Under the pieces are notes generated by a model. That model was given only the letters and a program-made list of their open reading frames with translations, had not been told where the DNA came from and searched no databases. DNA of 64,000 nucleotides from Oscillospiraceae bacterium. Its GTDB lineage: Bacteria; Bacillota; Clostridia; Oscillospirales; Oscillospiraceae. Of this stretch, positions 30,422 to 40,134 are shown in pieces. How positions within the stretch are numbered: the stretch's first letter is position 1; each line of letters begins with the position of its first letter. The DNA is taken from assembly GCA_020025305.1 (NCBI GenBank), contig JAHHSG010000007.1:31963-95962 (forward strand), in the 5' to 3' direction. The position numbers and the translations under genes are program-made.

Positions 30422-31885
30422 TTATACTTCCCGGTTCACAATGCGATAGATCAGATCCATGTCCAAACCACTGCGCACCGCATCTGCCAGCAGATTATAT
30501 TGCCGCTCCTTGTATTCTTCCATATCGAAAGCGTGAATAGCCCCAAAGTCCATGCCTTTTTGCCGACAAACTGCCTGCAAAACACCATCGGCAATGCCGG
30601 GTGCATCGAAAATCCCATGGACATAGCTTCCGTATACGTTCTCATGGCTGGCCACCGTGGGCATCTCTCCCTGACTGCGGCCCATATGAATTTCATATCC
30701 CTTGTATGCCAATCCATTCAAATTGGACAGGCTGCCATCCACTCCGGAAAGAATCCCCTCCGTCTGCCGCTGCACTTTTTCTCCCAGGAAAACCGTATCC
30801 ATATCCAAAAGACCCATGCCTGCAATCTCCGTAACACCGGCGGCTTCCACGCCTTGGGGATCGGCAACTGTGCGTCCCAACATCTGATAACCGCCGCAAA
30901 TACCAAAAATCATCGTTCCGGCAGAGGCTGCTTTCTGAATGGCCGCCTCCAGACCGCACTGGCGCAGCCACAGCAGATCCGCTATGGTACTCTTGGTGCC
31001 GGGTAATAAAATAAGATCCGGCTCGTAAAGATCTGCCACCCGGTCCACATAGCGCAAAGACACATTTTCATAGCGCTCGAAGGGACTGAAATCCGTAAAG
31101 TTAGAGATTCGAGGCACACGGATAACGGCAATGTCCAGCATTTTGCGCCCGGCCGTGCGGGTAAACCGCTCGGAAAGGCTGTCCTCATCATCAATATCCA
31201 CCGTAGTGTAGGGAATCACACCGGCTACAGGTACCCCGCAGAGCTCCTCCAACATCCGCAGACCTGGTTCCAAAATAGCTCTGTCTCCTCGGAATTTGTT
31301 CACCACCGTCCCCTTGATGCGAGTTCTTTCTTCCTCTTCCAGCAGCGCCACTGTGCCGTAGAGCTGTGCAAACACACCGCCCCGGTCGATGTCTCCCACC
31401 AACAGGACCGGCGCATCCACCATCTTGGCCAAGCCCATATTCACAATGTCCTCCTGCTTCAGATTGATCTCCGCCGGAGAACCGGCTCCTTCAATGACGA
31501 TGATGTCATTTTCCGCAGCCAGTGAGGCATAGGCCTCCATAATCGCCGGGACGTATTCCCGTTTTCTCCGGTAATACTCCATGGCGCACATATTTCCCTG
31601 TACCGTACCATTGACGATCACTTGGCTTCCCACTTCTGTGGTAGGCTTCAAAAGCACAGGATTCATCCGTACATCCGGTGCAATGCCGGCAGCCTCCGCC
31701 TGCACCACCTGCGCTCGTCCCATCTCACCACCGGCCGCAGTGATAAAGGAATTCAGCGCCATATTCTGGCTTTTGAAAGGCGCCACGCGATAGCCGTCCT
31801 GACGGAAAATGCGGCACAAGCCGGCGCACACCAGACTTTTACCGGCATTGGACATGGTGCCTTGAATCATAATATTTTTTGCCAT
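30422..31885 (-). CDS. cobQ: Cobyric acid synthase CobQ/CbiP
   Basis: Amidates four carboxylates (b, d, e, g) of adenosylcobyrinic acid a,c-diamide using glutamine and ATP. Nucleotide-binding N-domain MIQGTMSNAGKSLVCAGLCR, KSQNMALNSF and the C-terminal glutamine amidotransferase domain with nucleophile Cys in FGICGGYQMLG and the His of SYVHGIFD. 487 aa. Its first 19 bases overlap cobD. Confidence 0.97.
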   Translation of the reverse strand: MAKNIMIQGTMSNAGKSLVCAGLCRIFRQDGYRVAPFKSQNMALNSFITAAGGEMGRAQVVQAEAAGIAPDVRMNPVLLKPTTEVGSQVIVNGTVQGNMCAMEYYRRKREYVPAIMEAYASLAAENDIIVIEGAGSPAEINLKQEDIVNMGLAKMVDAPVLLVGDIDRGGVFAQLYGTVALLEEEERTRIKGTVVNKFRGDRAILEPGLRMLEELCGVPVAGVIPYTTVDIDDEDSLSERFTRTAGRKMLDIAVIRVPRISNFTDFSPFERYENVSLRYVDRVADLYEPDLILLPGTKSTIADLLWLRQCGLEAAIQKAASAGTMIFGICGGYQMLGRTVADPQGVEAAGVTEIAGMGLLDMDTVFLGEKVQRQTEGILSGVDGSLSNLNGLAYKGYEIHMGRSQGEMPTVASHENVYGSYVHGIFDAPGIADGVLQAVCRQKGMDFGAIHAFDMEEYKERQYNLLADAVRSGLDMDLIYRIVNREV

Positions 31886-32940
31886 GGTTTCTCCCTTTCC
31901 GCTATTTGAGAAATTGCATCCATCAACTGCACGTTTTCCTTGTGCTGCCGCACCGCCGTCCGATACCAGCCAGACCCCAATCCCCTGTAGTTGTCACAGT
32001 TTCGGATGACGATTCCCTGCTCTTTCAAAGCCTCATGAAGCCCAGGAGTTCCTCGAAACAGCAGGAAGTTGGTTTGGGACGGGCAAACCCAAAAGCCAAA
32101 GTTCTGAAGCTTTTGCGTCATCCACTGCCGCTCCTGACACACCAATGCTCTGGTTTTTTCCAAAAACGCCTGCTCTTTCAGTGCAGCCACGCCGGCTGCC
32201 TGCGCCAAAGACGACACATTCCATGGCTGCACTGCGGAAGACATCCGCCCCAGCAGGTCTGCATCAGCGCACAAACAATAGCCCAAACGAATCCCCGCCA
32301 TACCATAGCTTTTGGTAAAGGCTTTCAAAATCAGTAATTGTGGGTTTGTGCCAAGCAGCCCCTTGGCACTCACTCCCCCCTCGGTCAAATCGAGAAAACA
32401 TTCATCCAAAAAGAGAAAGATGTTCTTCTGCTTGCACAGCTCTATGATCCTCTCCAAAAGATCATAGCGTACGGTTCTGCCGGTAGGGTTATTGGGATTG
32501 CAGAGAAACACCACATCCGGCTCTTCTGCGCCGATAAACTCTAAAAAAGTCTCATCGATGGAAAAGTCCCGGGATGCATGGAGGAGAAATGGCTCCACCT
32601 GGCATCCCCACTGAGAAAGTCCCAGTGCATACTCCGAAAATGTGGGCGCTGTCTCTACCGCTTTTTTCGGTTTGAGAGCCGCAGCGTAAGCATAAATCAA
32701 ATCCGCCGCACCATTGCCGCAGAGAATATATTGCGGCGGCACCTCTTCAAATTCCGAAATGGCAGCCACTAAGCTGCGGCAGTAGGGATCTGGATAGCGG
32801 TGTAAATCAGCAAGACTGCTATGCACCGCATCCACTACCCCCTGAGGCGTTCCCAGCGGGTTGGTATTGGCCGAAAAATCCAGTTTTACCGGCGTTTCAT
32901 AGATATCCCCGCCGTGGGGATTTTTTGTTTGATAAAGCAT
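31867..32940 (-). CDS. cobD: Threonine-phosphate decarboxylase CobD (PLP enzyme)
   Basis: Makes (R)-1-aminopropan-2-ol phosphate, the linker of cobalamin, from L-threonine phosphate. It belongs to the HisC-like aminotransferase fold: LDFSANTNPLG near the N-terminus, NPNNPTGR, the PLP Lys in KAFTKSYGMAGIRLGY and a late Arg in GSGWYRTAVR. 357 aa. HisC itself is an alternative, but the N-terminal HGGDIY and the position between cbiB and cobQ make CobD the better call. Confidence 0.93.
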   Translation of the reverse strand: MLYQTKNPHGGDIYETPVKLDFSANTNPLGTPQGVVDAVHSSLADLHRYPDPYCRSLVAAISEFEEVPPQYILCGNGAADLIYAYAAALKPKKAVETAPTFSEYALGLSQWGCQVEPFLLHASRDFSIDETFLEFIGAEEPDVVFLCNPNNPTGRTVRYDLLERIIELCKQKNIFLFLDECFLDLTEGGVSAKGLLGTNPQLLILKAFTKSYGMAGIRLGYCLCADADLLGRMSSAVQPWNVSSLAQAAGVAALKEQAFLEKTRALVCQERQWMTQKLQNFGFWVCPSQTNFLLFRGTPGLHEALKEQGIVIRNCDNYRGLGSGWYRTAVRQHKENVQLMDAISQIAEREKPWQKIL

Positions 32941-33909
32941 TTAGAAAATCACCAAGCCAATCCATTGAATCCCTGCGAAAAGCGCCAGCGCCAGCAGCGC
33001 GGTTCCGTACAACAAGCGGCAAGATCGGGGAATATCTTCCCTTTCAATCTCCCGCAGTGCCTCACCGATATACGGTTTTTGATGAAGCACTCCGTGATAC
33101 CAGGCATCCCCCGCCAAACGCACCCCTAGCAAACCGGCACACACGGACTCCGTCTGTGCCGAATTGGGGCTGGCATGCCGGTAGCGATCCCGGACAAAGA
33201 TCTTCCAGCCGTTTTTTACATGCATGCCCAAGAGACCCCCGGCTGCCAGCATGATAAGGGCGGAGATACGGGCAGGGATGAAGTTCACCACGTCATCCAT
33301 TTTAGCGGGAACCAAGCCGATATTTTTATAAGGCATTTCCATATACCCCAACATAGAATCTAAGGTATTCACCGCTTTATAAAAAAAGCCGAAGGGCGCA
33401 CCGCCAACCGCAAGATACAACAGTGGCGCCACAATACCATCCGAAGTGTTTTCCGCCACTGTCTCCACTGCGGCACGTATGACAGCCTTCTCGTCCAGCT
33501 GCGCTGTATCCCGGCCCACAATCATGGAAACTGCACGACGGGAGGCCGCCAAGTCGCCCGTCTGAAGTGCCGCATAAACTTTCATACTCTCATCCCGCAG
33601 AGCTTTTGTTGCAAGAATTTGCCAGCACATAACACTCTCCACCACCACACGAAGCCAGGGGCTCACGCCATGGCACAGCCATAAAATTCCCCACGGCACC
33701 ACCGTAGCACAGGTCACAACCAGCACCCACAGTATGCCACCGGCAATATTCTCGCCTCTTTTTGTTTTAGGAAAGAGCTTTCGAAGCAGTTTTTCCAGTA
33801 CAGTAATCAGCTTTCCAATCAGTACTACCGGATGGGGAATCCCCCGAGGGTCCCCCACAACCAGATCCACGCCAAACCCGATGATCATTGCCAATAGTGA
33901 CCACTTCAT
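32941..33909 (-). CDS. cbiB: Adenosylcobinamide-phosphate synthase CbiB
   Basis: A membrane protein joining the aminopropanol phosphate linker to cobyric acid. GDPRGIPHPVVLIGKLI near the N-terminus and SMIVGRDTAQLDE...VETVAENTSDGIVAPL in the middle are diagnostic. 322 aa with several membrane segments. It starts with a four-base overlap with the cbiJET fusion and ends directly before cobD. Confidence 0.95.
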   Translation of the reverse strand: MKWSLLAMIIGFGVDLVVGDPRGIPHPVVLIGKLITVLEKLLRKLFPKTKRGENIAGGILWVLVVTCATVVPWGILWLCHGVSPWLRVVVESVMCWQILATKALRDESMKVYAALQTGDLAASRRAVSMIVGRDTAQLDEKAVIRAAVETVAENTSDGIVAPLLYLAVGGAPFGFFYKAVNTLDSMLGYMEMPYKNIGLVPAKMDDVVNFIPARISALIMLAAGGLLGMHVKNGWKIFVRDRYRHASPNSAQTESVCAGLLGVRLAGDAWYHGVLHQKPYIGEALREIEREDIPRSCRLLYGTALLALALFAGIQWIGLVIF

Positions 33910-35879
33910 GCCTGCCGCTCCCCCATGGTGAAGATATAAACAGGATTCTGCCCCATCATCAAGTGATACGGCCCTGCTTTGCGATCCTTGGAAACGCTCA
34001 GTGAAACCACCTCAGTATCAGTAAAGTTAAACTGCTTAACAGCATTCGTTAATTCCGCAATTGTTTCCAATGTAATGGCAGTAGCCACAATGCGCACACA
34101 AGGATTCTTAGCAATTGCAAGGGCGAGGAGCTCGTGTAGCTTTCCGGAACTGCCGCCGATAAACACATGGGTGGGAGCCGGCAGATCCCGGCACGCTTCC
34201 GGTGCCGTTCCTTGTATCATATGAATATTCTCCAGTCCGAACTGCTCTGCATTTTCCCGGAGGATCTTTACGGCATCTTCTCTTTTTTCAATGGCATAAA
34301 CTTGACCTTGAGACAGCTGCAAAGCCATTTCCACGGATATAGAGCCAGTCCCGGCCCCCACATCCCAGCAAATACTGTCACTGTTCAAATGCAATTTGGA
34401 AAGGCACACTGCCCGCACTTCACTTTTAGTCATGGGTACAGTCTCGCTGCGCCGAAATTTTTCGTCCGGCAAGCCAAATACCGCCGTACTTTGGGGTGCG
34501 CTGTTTACGATGAGTACGGCGCTGAGGCTGTGGAATTTCCGATTTGCAAGCTCCTTTGCCGTTCCTGTAGTGATCCGCTCATCCGCATAGCTGAGGTGCT
34601 CACCCACGCTGACGCGTACACCGCTCAAACCGGCTTCACACAGCTTGCGGCACAGCACTCCTGCGCCGTTTTCGCCCCCCACCAGCACAAATACTTTCTC
34701 ATGGCGCCGTACACTCTCCGCAATATTCCCCTTGCGCCCATGCAGGCTCACCGGAACCACTGTCTCGTAGCTCTCTCCCAGTCTGGCACAGAGGTAAACA
34801 AGGGAGTTCAGACCCGGCAACAAGGTAACATCACACCAGCTCAGCAGCGGCAGCAGCTTTTTTGCTCCGCTGAAAAAACCCACATCGCCGGAGACCACCA
34901 CGGCAAAACAGCGGTATTGCGCATGATGGCGAATAATGGATACAATCTCCTCAGACGCCACCGCTTCAAAGGTGGGCTTGTCTCCCTCTGCCACAGCATC
35001 CAACATCCGTCTGGCGCCGATGATGCAATCTGCTTTCTCTATCGTCTCCAGCGCTTCCACTGTCATGGTGCGGCGGCTCCCGGGACCGATGCCCACAATG
35101 CTGACCTGAGGTCTGGGCACCCAGCCGAAGCGGCGGCAAAGGCGGGATACCGTTTCTTCAAAACCAATTCCCTGCCGCTGGGGCGGTCGGCCGATCACCA
35201 CCAGCTTGGCATTTGCCTCCCGTGCCGCTGAAATTTTCTCATCGAAACCGCCCTTGGTACCGGACTCCTTCGTGACCATAAACCGCGCCGATACGGCACG
35301 AAGCATTGCCACATTCATTTCCTTTGAAAAAGGCCCCTGCATCGCCAAAATATGACTGGGGGGCAATCCGGATATTTGGCAAAGCCGCAAGGATTCCTCC
35401 ATTGGAAGTACACGGGCATATACCCGCTGGTCAAAGTCACGGATGGCTGTATAACGGGCAAGCTCCTTACTGCCGGTGGTAAGAAGGATATTCCCCTCCT
35501 CCGTGTTGAGATAGTCTACCGCCTCGTCAACATTTGCAGCAAAAACGGCATCTTCCGGCGCATCGACATTCTCCCGCAGCAAGCGCAAATACTCCGTATC
35601 CGTCGCCTTGCATGCCGCAGCAATGTTTTCTGTGACAATCGGGGCATAAGGATGCGTGGAATCCACAACCAGCGTAAAGCGCTCCCGCTCAAAAAGCGCC
35701 ACCATCTCCTCCTCTTGCAGGCGTTGGGCCGAAACGGTAAGGTTCTCGGCCGGTTCAAGCAGCATCTCACCGTACTCCGTGGCTACGCAGGCCATGACAC
35801 GGACATTCTGCTGGGCCGTTAGAAAAGTCACCAGCTCCCGCCCTTCTGCCGTTCCTGCAAACACACAAATCTTATACAT
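33906..35879 (-). CDS. CbiJ-CbiE-CbiT fusion: precorrin-6x reductase plus precorrin-6y/7 methyltransferase-decarboxylase
   Basis: Three pathway enzymes in one chain of 657 aa. Residues about 1-250 are CbiJ/CobK (CVFAGTAEGRELVTFL, VDSTHPYA, TGSKEL, KESGTKGGFDEKI). Residues about 258-455 are CbiE, the C5 methyltransferase (VSIVGIGPGSRRTMTVEALE, VSGDVGFFSGAKKLL, PGLNSLVYLCARLG). Residues about 460-657 are CbiT, the C15 methyltransferase/decarboxylase (WDVGAGTGSISVEMAL, FIGGSSGKLHELL). ATG 35879 is preferred over GTG 35882. It overlaps cbiH and cbiB by a few bases. The CbiE-CbiT fusion is known as CobL, but the additional CbiJ module at the front is less usual. Confidence 0.93.
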   Translation of the reverse strand: MYKICVFAGTAEGRELVTFLTAQQNVRVMACVATEYGEMLLEPAENLTVSAQRLQEEEMVALFERERFTLVVDSTHPYAPIVTENIAAACKATDTEYLRLLRENVDAPEDAVFAANVDEAVDYLNTEEGNILLTTGSKELARYTAIRDFDQRVYARVLPMEESLRLCQISGLPPSHILAMQGPFSKEMNVAMLRAVSARFMVTKESGTKGGFDEKISAAREANAKLVVIGRPPQRQGIGFEETVSRLCRRFGWVPRPQVSIVGIGPGSRRTMTVEALETIEKADCIIGARRMLDAVAEGDKPTFEAVASEEIVSIIRHHAQYRCFAVVVSGDVGFFSGAKKLLPLLSWCDVTLLPGLNSLVYLCARLGESYETVVPVSLHGRKGNIAESVRRHEKVFVLVGGENGAGVLCRKLCEAGLSGVRVSVGEHLSYADERITTGTAKELANRKFHSLSAVLIVNSAPQSTAVFGLPDEKFRRSETVPMTKSEVRAVCLSKLHLNSDSICWDVGAGTGSISVEMALQLSQGQVYAIEKREDAVKILRENAEQFGLENIHMIQGTAPEACRDLPAPTHVFIGGSSGKLHELLALAIAKNPCVRIVATAITLETIAELTNAVKQFNFTDTEVVSLSVSKDRKAGPYHLMMGQNPVYIFTMGERQA

Positions 35880-36606
35880 CACGGTACCCTCTCGGCGTAA
35901 TCAATCGTTCTCCCTGCCTTTTCGTCATGGCGTTGCCAATAAATACGGTGCAAAACATATCCACCTGTGCCTCACGGAGCTGCCGCAAGGTCAATATCTC
36001 ATACTGCTGCCCCTCCCGGCCAATGGAACGGGCCACACCACACAGCCGATCATCGGGCAAATTGCGCAGTAAAATGTCGCAAGCTTTCTTCAGATGATCG
36101 GGACGGCTCCGGCTGACCGGGTTATAGATCACGATGCTAAGATCCGCTCGAGCCGCTGCATCCAGACGTGTCTCAATTTTCTCCCAGCTTGTCAAACGGT
36201 CGCTCAGGCTGATGACGGCAAAATCGTGGGTTAACGGCGCTCCCAGCAGCGCACTTCCGCTGCTGGCGGCTGTCAGGCCCGGTATCACTTCGATTTCCAC
36301 ACCCTCGTATGCCCCGCTTAACTCATAAATCAGCGCCGCCATGCCATAGATCCCGCTGTCACCGGAACACACCATAGCTACCTGCTTATTTTCCCCAGCC
36401 GCTGCAGCCAGAGCTTTGCGGCAACGTTCTGTCTCCCTCGTCATGGGTGTGGACAGATATTCCTTGTCGGGGTATATGTCTTTGACCAGATCCACATAGA
36501 CATGATACCCTACAATCATATCACATCCGGACAGTACCCGGTCGGCTTGAATGGTCATATTTTCATAATTTCCAGGGCCGATGCCCACCACAAACAGTTT
36601 ACCCAA
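35872..36606 (-). CDS. cbiH: Precorrin-3B C17-methyltransferase CbiH (CobJ)
   Basis: The ring-contracting C17 methyltransferase of the anaerobic route. VVGIGPGNYENMTIQAD, GYHVYVDLV, CSGDSGIYGMAALIYEL and IPGLTAASSGSALLGAPLTHDF are conserved. 244 aa. The start is a TTG at 36606 after GGAGG and overlaps the cbiG stop codon region. It is the middle of the cbi operon. Confidence 0.95.
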   Translation of the reverse strand: MGKLFVVGIGPGNYENMTIQADRVLSGCDMIVGYHVYVDLVKDIYPDKEYLSTPMTRETERCRKALAAAAGENKQVAMVCSGDSGIYGMAALIYELSGAYEGVEIEVIPGLTAASSGSALLGAPLTHDFAVISLSDRLTSWEKIETRLDAAARADLSIVIYNPVSRSRPDHLKKACDILLRNLPDDRLCGVARSIGREGQQYEILTLRQLREAQVDMFCTVFIGNAMTKRQGERLITPRGYRDV

Positions 36607-37618
36607 AGCTTACCTCCAACTCTTCTGTCGCCACCGCCACCGTAACGCCATTGCGTACCGTTTTCCGCACGAGTAATTTCTGTGCTCCTACCATGGCGGC
36701 ACGCTCGCATACATTGTCAACTCCTGTAACGTTTTTTACGAATGCCGACGGCGTAAAATTGCCTTTTACCTCTTCTAATACAGCCCCCGGATAAAACCGA
36801 ATGGGCCAATGATTCCGCTCACAAAACCGAAGCAATCCCTGCTCATTCATTTTCAGGTCGATCGACGCTGCCACACGAATTGCCCGTCTCTCCAAATGAT
36901 GCTCTGCCAATATGGTGCTGACTGCCTCCTCAATGGTTTCCTCCGGTGTATCACGCCGACACCCGATTCCCAAATGCAGGACGGAGGGAATCAGGCGCAG
37001 CGTCTCATCGAAGGGTTCCTCCGTATGAACCGTGATCGCTATGCCTACCGCACCTGTCTCTCCGGGGACAACCCCGGACGGATAGTCCGTAACTACGGGA
37101 AAATCACTGTGCAGGGGCACATTTCCCTCCAAAACAGACGCAGATACCTTTTGGGCGGCGGATAAGCTGCTCATGGCAAAGCCGTTTTGCGAAGCCCACG
37201 TGTCCACCGAAAACTTTGCATGAATATCTGTGGCGGTGGTGATCACAGGCGTGGCGTCTATCTGCTGTGCCAAATACGCTGCCAGCGCATTGGCTCCGCC
37301 AATGTGCCCAGAGAGCAGCGGAATCACAAAATGACCCAGCTCATCCACATCAATTACAGCTGGGTCACTCACCTTACTCTTCACATGGGGCGCAATCTCC
37401 CGCACTGCAATGCCGCAGGCCCCCACAAAAATCAACGCGTCCGCCCAAGCAAAAAGTTCACCGTAAAATTCCCGGCTCGGACGCGGAATGGGGGCAAATT
37501 CGGCTTGTGCAAGCCGCTTGACACTATAGGCACGGATTTCATTGGCACACAGCGAGCGCATCATGCGCCGCGCCGTTTCACAGCCACATCGGCTATACGT
37601 GAAAATTCCGATCTTCAT
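36599..37618 (-). CDS. cbiG: Cobalt-precorrin-5A hydrolase CbiG
   Basis: Opens the delta-lactone and releases acetaldehyde, a step specific to the anaerobic route. N-terminal domain IGIFTYSRCGCETARRM, mid-region VFVGACGIAVREIAPHV-like (seen as IFVGACGIAVREIAPHVKSK) with LSGHIGGANALA, and the C-terminal domain HLGIGCRRDTPEETIEEAV. 339 aa. ATGA overlap with cbiF. Confidence 0.95.
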   Translation of the reverse strand: MKIGIFTYSRCGCETARRMMRSLCANEIRAYSVKRLAQAEFAPIPRPSREFYGELFAWADALIFVGACGIAVREIAPHVKSKVSDPAVIDVDELGHFVIPLLSGHIGGANALAAYLAQQIDATPVITTATDIHAKFSVDTWASQNGFAMSSLSAAQKVSASVLEGNVPLHSDFPVVTDYPSGVVPGETGAVGIAITVHTEEPFDETLRLIPSVLHLGIGCRRDTPEETIEEAVSTILAEHHLERRAIRVAASIDLKMNEQGLLRFCERNHWPIRFYPGAVLEEVKGNFTPSAFVKNVTGVDNVCERAAMVGAQKLLVRKTVRNGVTVAVATEELEVSFG

Positions 37619-38370
37619 TCCGTTGCCTCACGAAACTCCGTGGTAAACTTGGGATGATACAACAAGGAGCGTGCATATGTTTCTCCCATACAGTCCCCTA
37701 CGATAATGAGTGACGTCTTACTTAGACCGTTGCGCTTCACCGTCTCATGGAGGGTCTCCACAGTGCATCGATAGATCTTTTCCTCCGGCCAGGTAGCCTT
37801 ATATACCACCGCCACCGGTGTGGCAGGGGCGTACCCTCCTGCCAGAAGTTCCTGCTGCAGTTTCTCCGTGAGGGAAGTGCTGAGAAACAGTACCATCGTG
37901 GCCTTATGCGCCGCCAAAGCCCGGATTGACTGATCCTGCGGAGTAGGGGTTCGCCCCTCCATACGGGTAATGATAACGGTCTGGCTCACATCCGGCAGCG
38001 TATATTCCGTTTTCAAAGCCGCTGCCGCACCGCAAAAGGAGCTGACACCGGGGCACACATCATAGGCAATTCCCCGCTGAGCCAGCGCATCAAATTGTTC
38101 CCGCACCGCCCCATAAATGCTGGAATCCCCGGTATGAAGGCGCACGGTGGTCTTGCCTTCTGCCTCCGCCTTTTCGATCACCGCAATGACCTCCTCCAGC
38201 GTCATCTCAGCGCTGTTATAGATCTGGCAGTTCTCTCCTGCATATGCAAGCAGCTCTGGATTCACCAGGGAACCAGCATAAATCACTACATCCGCCTGCT
38301 CCAGCAAACGCGCACCGCGCACCGTAATCAAATCCACTGCGCCGCTTCCGGCCCCTACAAAATGCACCAT
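37615..38370 (-). CDS. cbiF: Precorrin-4 C11-methyltransferase CbiF (CobM)
   Basis: Methylates C11 of cobalt-precorrin-4. The N-terminal SAM-binding VHFVGAGSGAVDLITVRG, VIYAGSLVNPELL, LHTGDSSIYGAVREQ and CPGVSSFCGAAAAL match the family. 251 aa. It begins directly after cbiD (its start codon abuts the cbiD stop). Confidence 0.96.
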   Translation of the reverse strand: MVHFVGAGSGAVDLITVRGARLLEQADVVIYAGSLVNPELLAYAGENCQIYNSAEMTLEEVIAVIEKAEAEGKTTVRLHTGDSSIYGAVREQFDALAQRGIAYDVCPGVSSFCGAAAALKTEYTLPDVSQTVIITRMEGRTPTPQDQSIRALAAHKATMVLFLSTSLTEKLQQELLAGGYAPATPVAVVYKATWPEEKIYRCTVETLHETVKRNGLSKTSLIIVGDCMGETYARSLLYHPKFTTEFREATE

Positions 38371-39504
38371 TTATTTTCCCTCCATCACCTTCCGGATGAG
38401 ATCATCCGCATTGTCTGTCTTTCCCAACAATCCATACTCTCTGGAGAATGTCACAACGCCTATTTCCAACGCTTCACCGCCCCGGTGCCTCAGCTGGAAC
38501 GCCATCCGTTCCACAAGCCGGCGGAGTGTGGCATGATATACGTTTTCTTCCTGCAAAATCCGCAGTGCATCATCGCAGGTAGCGCACTCCAGCAATTCCT
38601 CCACTCGCCCCGGACGTAAACCTGCTGCCCCGGCGTGGGCTGCCATAATCTCCAGCCGACAGTCGCCATACTTGGAATGGGTATTCATCATACCGCCGCA
38701 GATTTTCACCAGCTTTCCGATATGACCGATCAGCAGCACGCCTTTAAACTCCATCTCTTTACACAGATCCAGGGCATCTCCAATGAAATTGGACACCTGC
38801 ACAGCGAGAGCGGCCTCCAGTTTCAAATCCATGCGGATAAATTCTGTGCCATAGTTACCCGGCGTCAGGAGCACATAGTCTGCCCCGGATGCTTTGCGCT
38901 GGCGCAGCTCCACCCGGATCGTGTCTACCAGAGCTTTTTCACTCATTGGCTCTACAATGCCGGTAGTTCCCAGAATAGAAATTCCCCCCACAATGCCCAG
39001 ACGGGGATTAAAGGTTTTTTGCGCCAGTGCCTCTCCCTCCGGGGCAGAAATCATCACGGAAAGCCCTCCGTGATAGTCACACATGCGGCAAACTTCCTCC
39101 AGATTGTCCCGAATCATCCTGCGCGGCACCGAGTTGATGGCTGCGCTGCCCACCGGCTGATCCAATCCCCGCTTGGTTACCGTGCCAATCCCTTTTCCTC
39201 CATCAATGGCAATCCCAGATGTATTGGAAAGGGAAACCGCAGCATAGATCCGTGTTCCCTTCGTAATATCCGGGTCGTCGCCGCTGTCTTTTTGAATGGC
39301 ACAGGATACCCGATCCTTTCCCATGACAATGTCCAGCACCTCAAGATTCAGCGCAATGCCCTTTGGTGTCTGCAGGGAAATTCTTTCTTTCCGCCGCCCT
39401 GTCAAAAGCATCCATGCTGCCGCCTTAGCTGCCGCCGCGGCACACGAACCGGTGGTATACCCCATTCTGAGCCTTTTGCCGTCCTTGGTAATAAACTCAT
39501 CCAT
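38371..39504 (-). CDS. cbiD: Cobalt-precorrin-5B C1-methyltransferase CbiD
   Basis: The C1 methyltransferase specific to anaerobic cobalamin synthesis. RMGYTTGSCAAAAAKAAAW near the N-terminus and KRGLDQPVGSAAINSVPRRM are diagnostic. 377 aa. ATG 39504 or the GTG immediately before it can start the protein; the ribosome site is weak, which is consistent with translation coupled to the upstream cbiC. Confidence 0.96.
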   Translation of the reverse strand: MDEFITKDGKRLRMGYTTGSCAAAAAKAAAWMLLTGRRKERISLQTPKGIALNLEVLDIVMGKDRVSCAIQKDSGDDPDITKGTRIYAAVSLSNTSGIAIDGGKGIGTVTKRGLDQPVGSAAINSVPRRMIRDNLEEVCRMCDYHGGLSVMISAPEGEALAQKTFNPRLGIVGGISILGTTGIVEPMSEKALVDTIRVELRQRKASGADYVLLTPGNYGTEFIRMDLKLEAALAVQVSNFIGDALDLCKEMEFKGVLLIGHIGKLVKICGGMMNTHSKYGDCRLEIMAAHAGAAGLRPGRVEELLECATCDDALRILQEENVYHATLRRLVERMAFQLRHRGGEALEIGVVTFSREYGLLGKTDNADDLIRKVMEGK

Positions 39505-39510
39505 CACGGC

Positions 39511-40134
39511 TCACCGCATGATTTGATAGAGCATGGCATTACAGATGGCTGCCGCCACGTTGCTTCCGCCCTTTCTTCCTCGGGCCACAATATAGGGAAG
39601 CTGAGAGGCAATGATCCTTTCCTTGCTCTCCACCACATTGACAAAACCCACCGGCACACCAATCACCAGCGCCGGGTCCAGCTTTCCCGCAGCTGCCAAA
39701 TCATGAATGGCCATCAATGCCGTGGGGGCATTTCCGATGGCAAAAATACAGGGCTTGGTCAGCTGCGCTGCACGTTCCATAGATACGACAGCACGAGTAA
39801 TGCCCCGTTCTTTTGCCTCTCGTGCTACATCGTCATCGGCCATAAAGCAGTGCACCTCACCTCCCAATCGGGCAAGAATTTTCTTGTTGATGCCAGCCTT
39901 CGCCATCTGGGTATCGCTGACAATATCACAGCCCTTTTGAAGAGCAGCAATGCCTTTTTGCACGGCATGTGCTGAGAACACCAGATGATCTGCATAGTCA
40001 AAGTCCGCCGTAGTGTGGATGGCTCTCTTGATGACCAGTTCGTTCTCCGGGTCCAGCTTTTTATCTCCCAGGATTTCCGTGATAATTTCAAAACTTCGTG
40101 TTTCAATATCCATAGGCTTGATTTGTTCAATCAT
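39511..40134 (-). CDS. cbiC: Precorrin-8X methylmutase CbiC (CobH)
   Basis: Moves a methyl group from C11 to C12 to give (hydrogeno)cobyrinic acid. The catalytic His is in IKRAIHTTADFDYADHL, and FAIGNAPTALMAIHDL and GVPVGFVNVVESKE are family blocks. 207 aa. The start at 40134 (MIEQIKPMDIE) is preferred; a long in-frame extension upstream would overlap cbiA by almost 100 bases. Confidence 0.95.
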   Translation of the reverse strand: MIEQIKPMDIETRSFEIITEILGDKKLDPENELVIKRAIHTTADFDYADHLVFSAHAVQKGIAALQKGCDIVSDTQMAKAGINKKILARLGGEVHCFMADDDVAREAKERGITRAVVSMERAAQLTKPCIFAIGNAPTALMAIHDLAAAGKLDPALVIGVPVGFVNVVESKERIIASQLPYIVARGRKGGSNVAAAICNAMLYQIMR

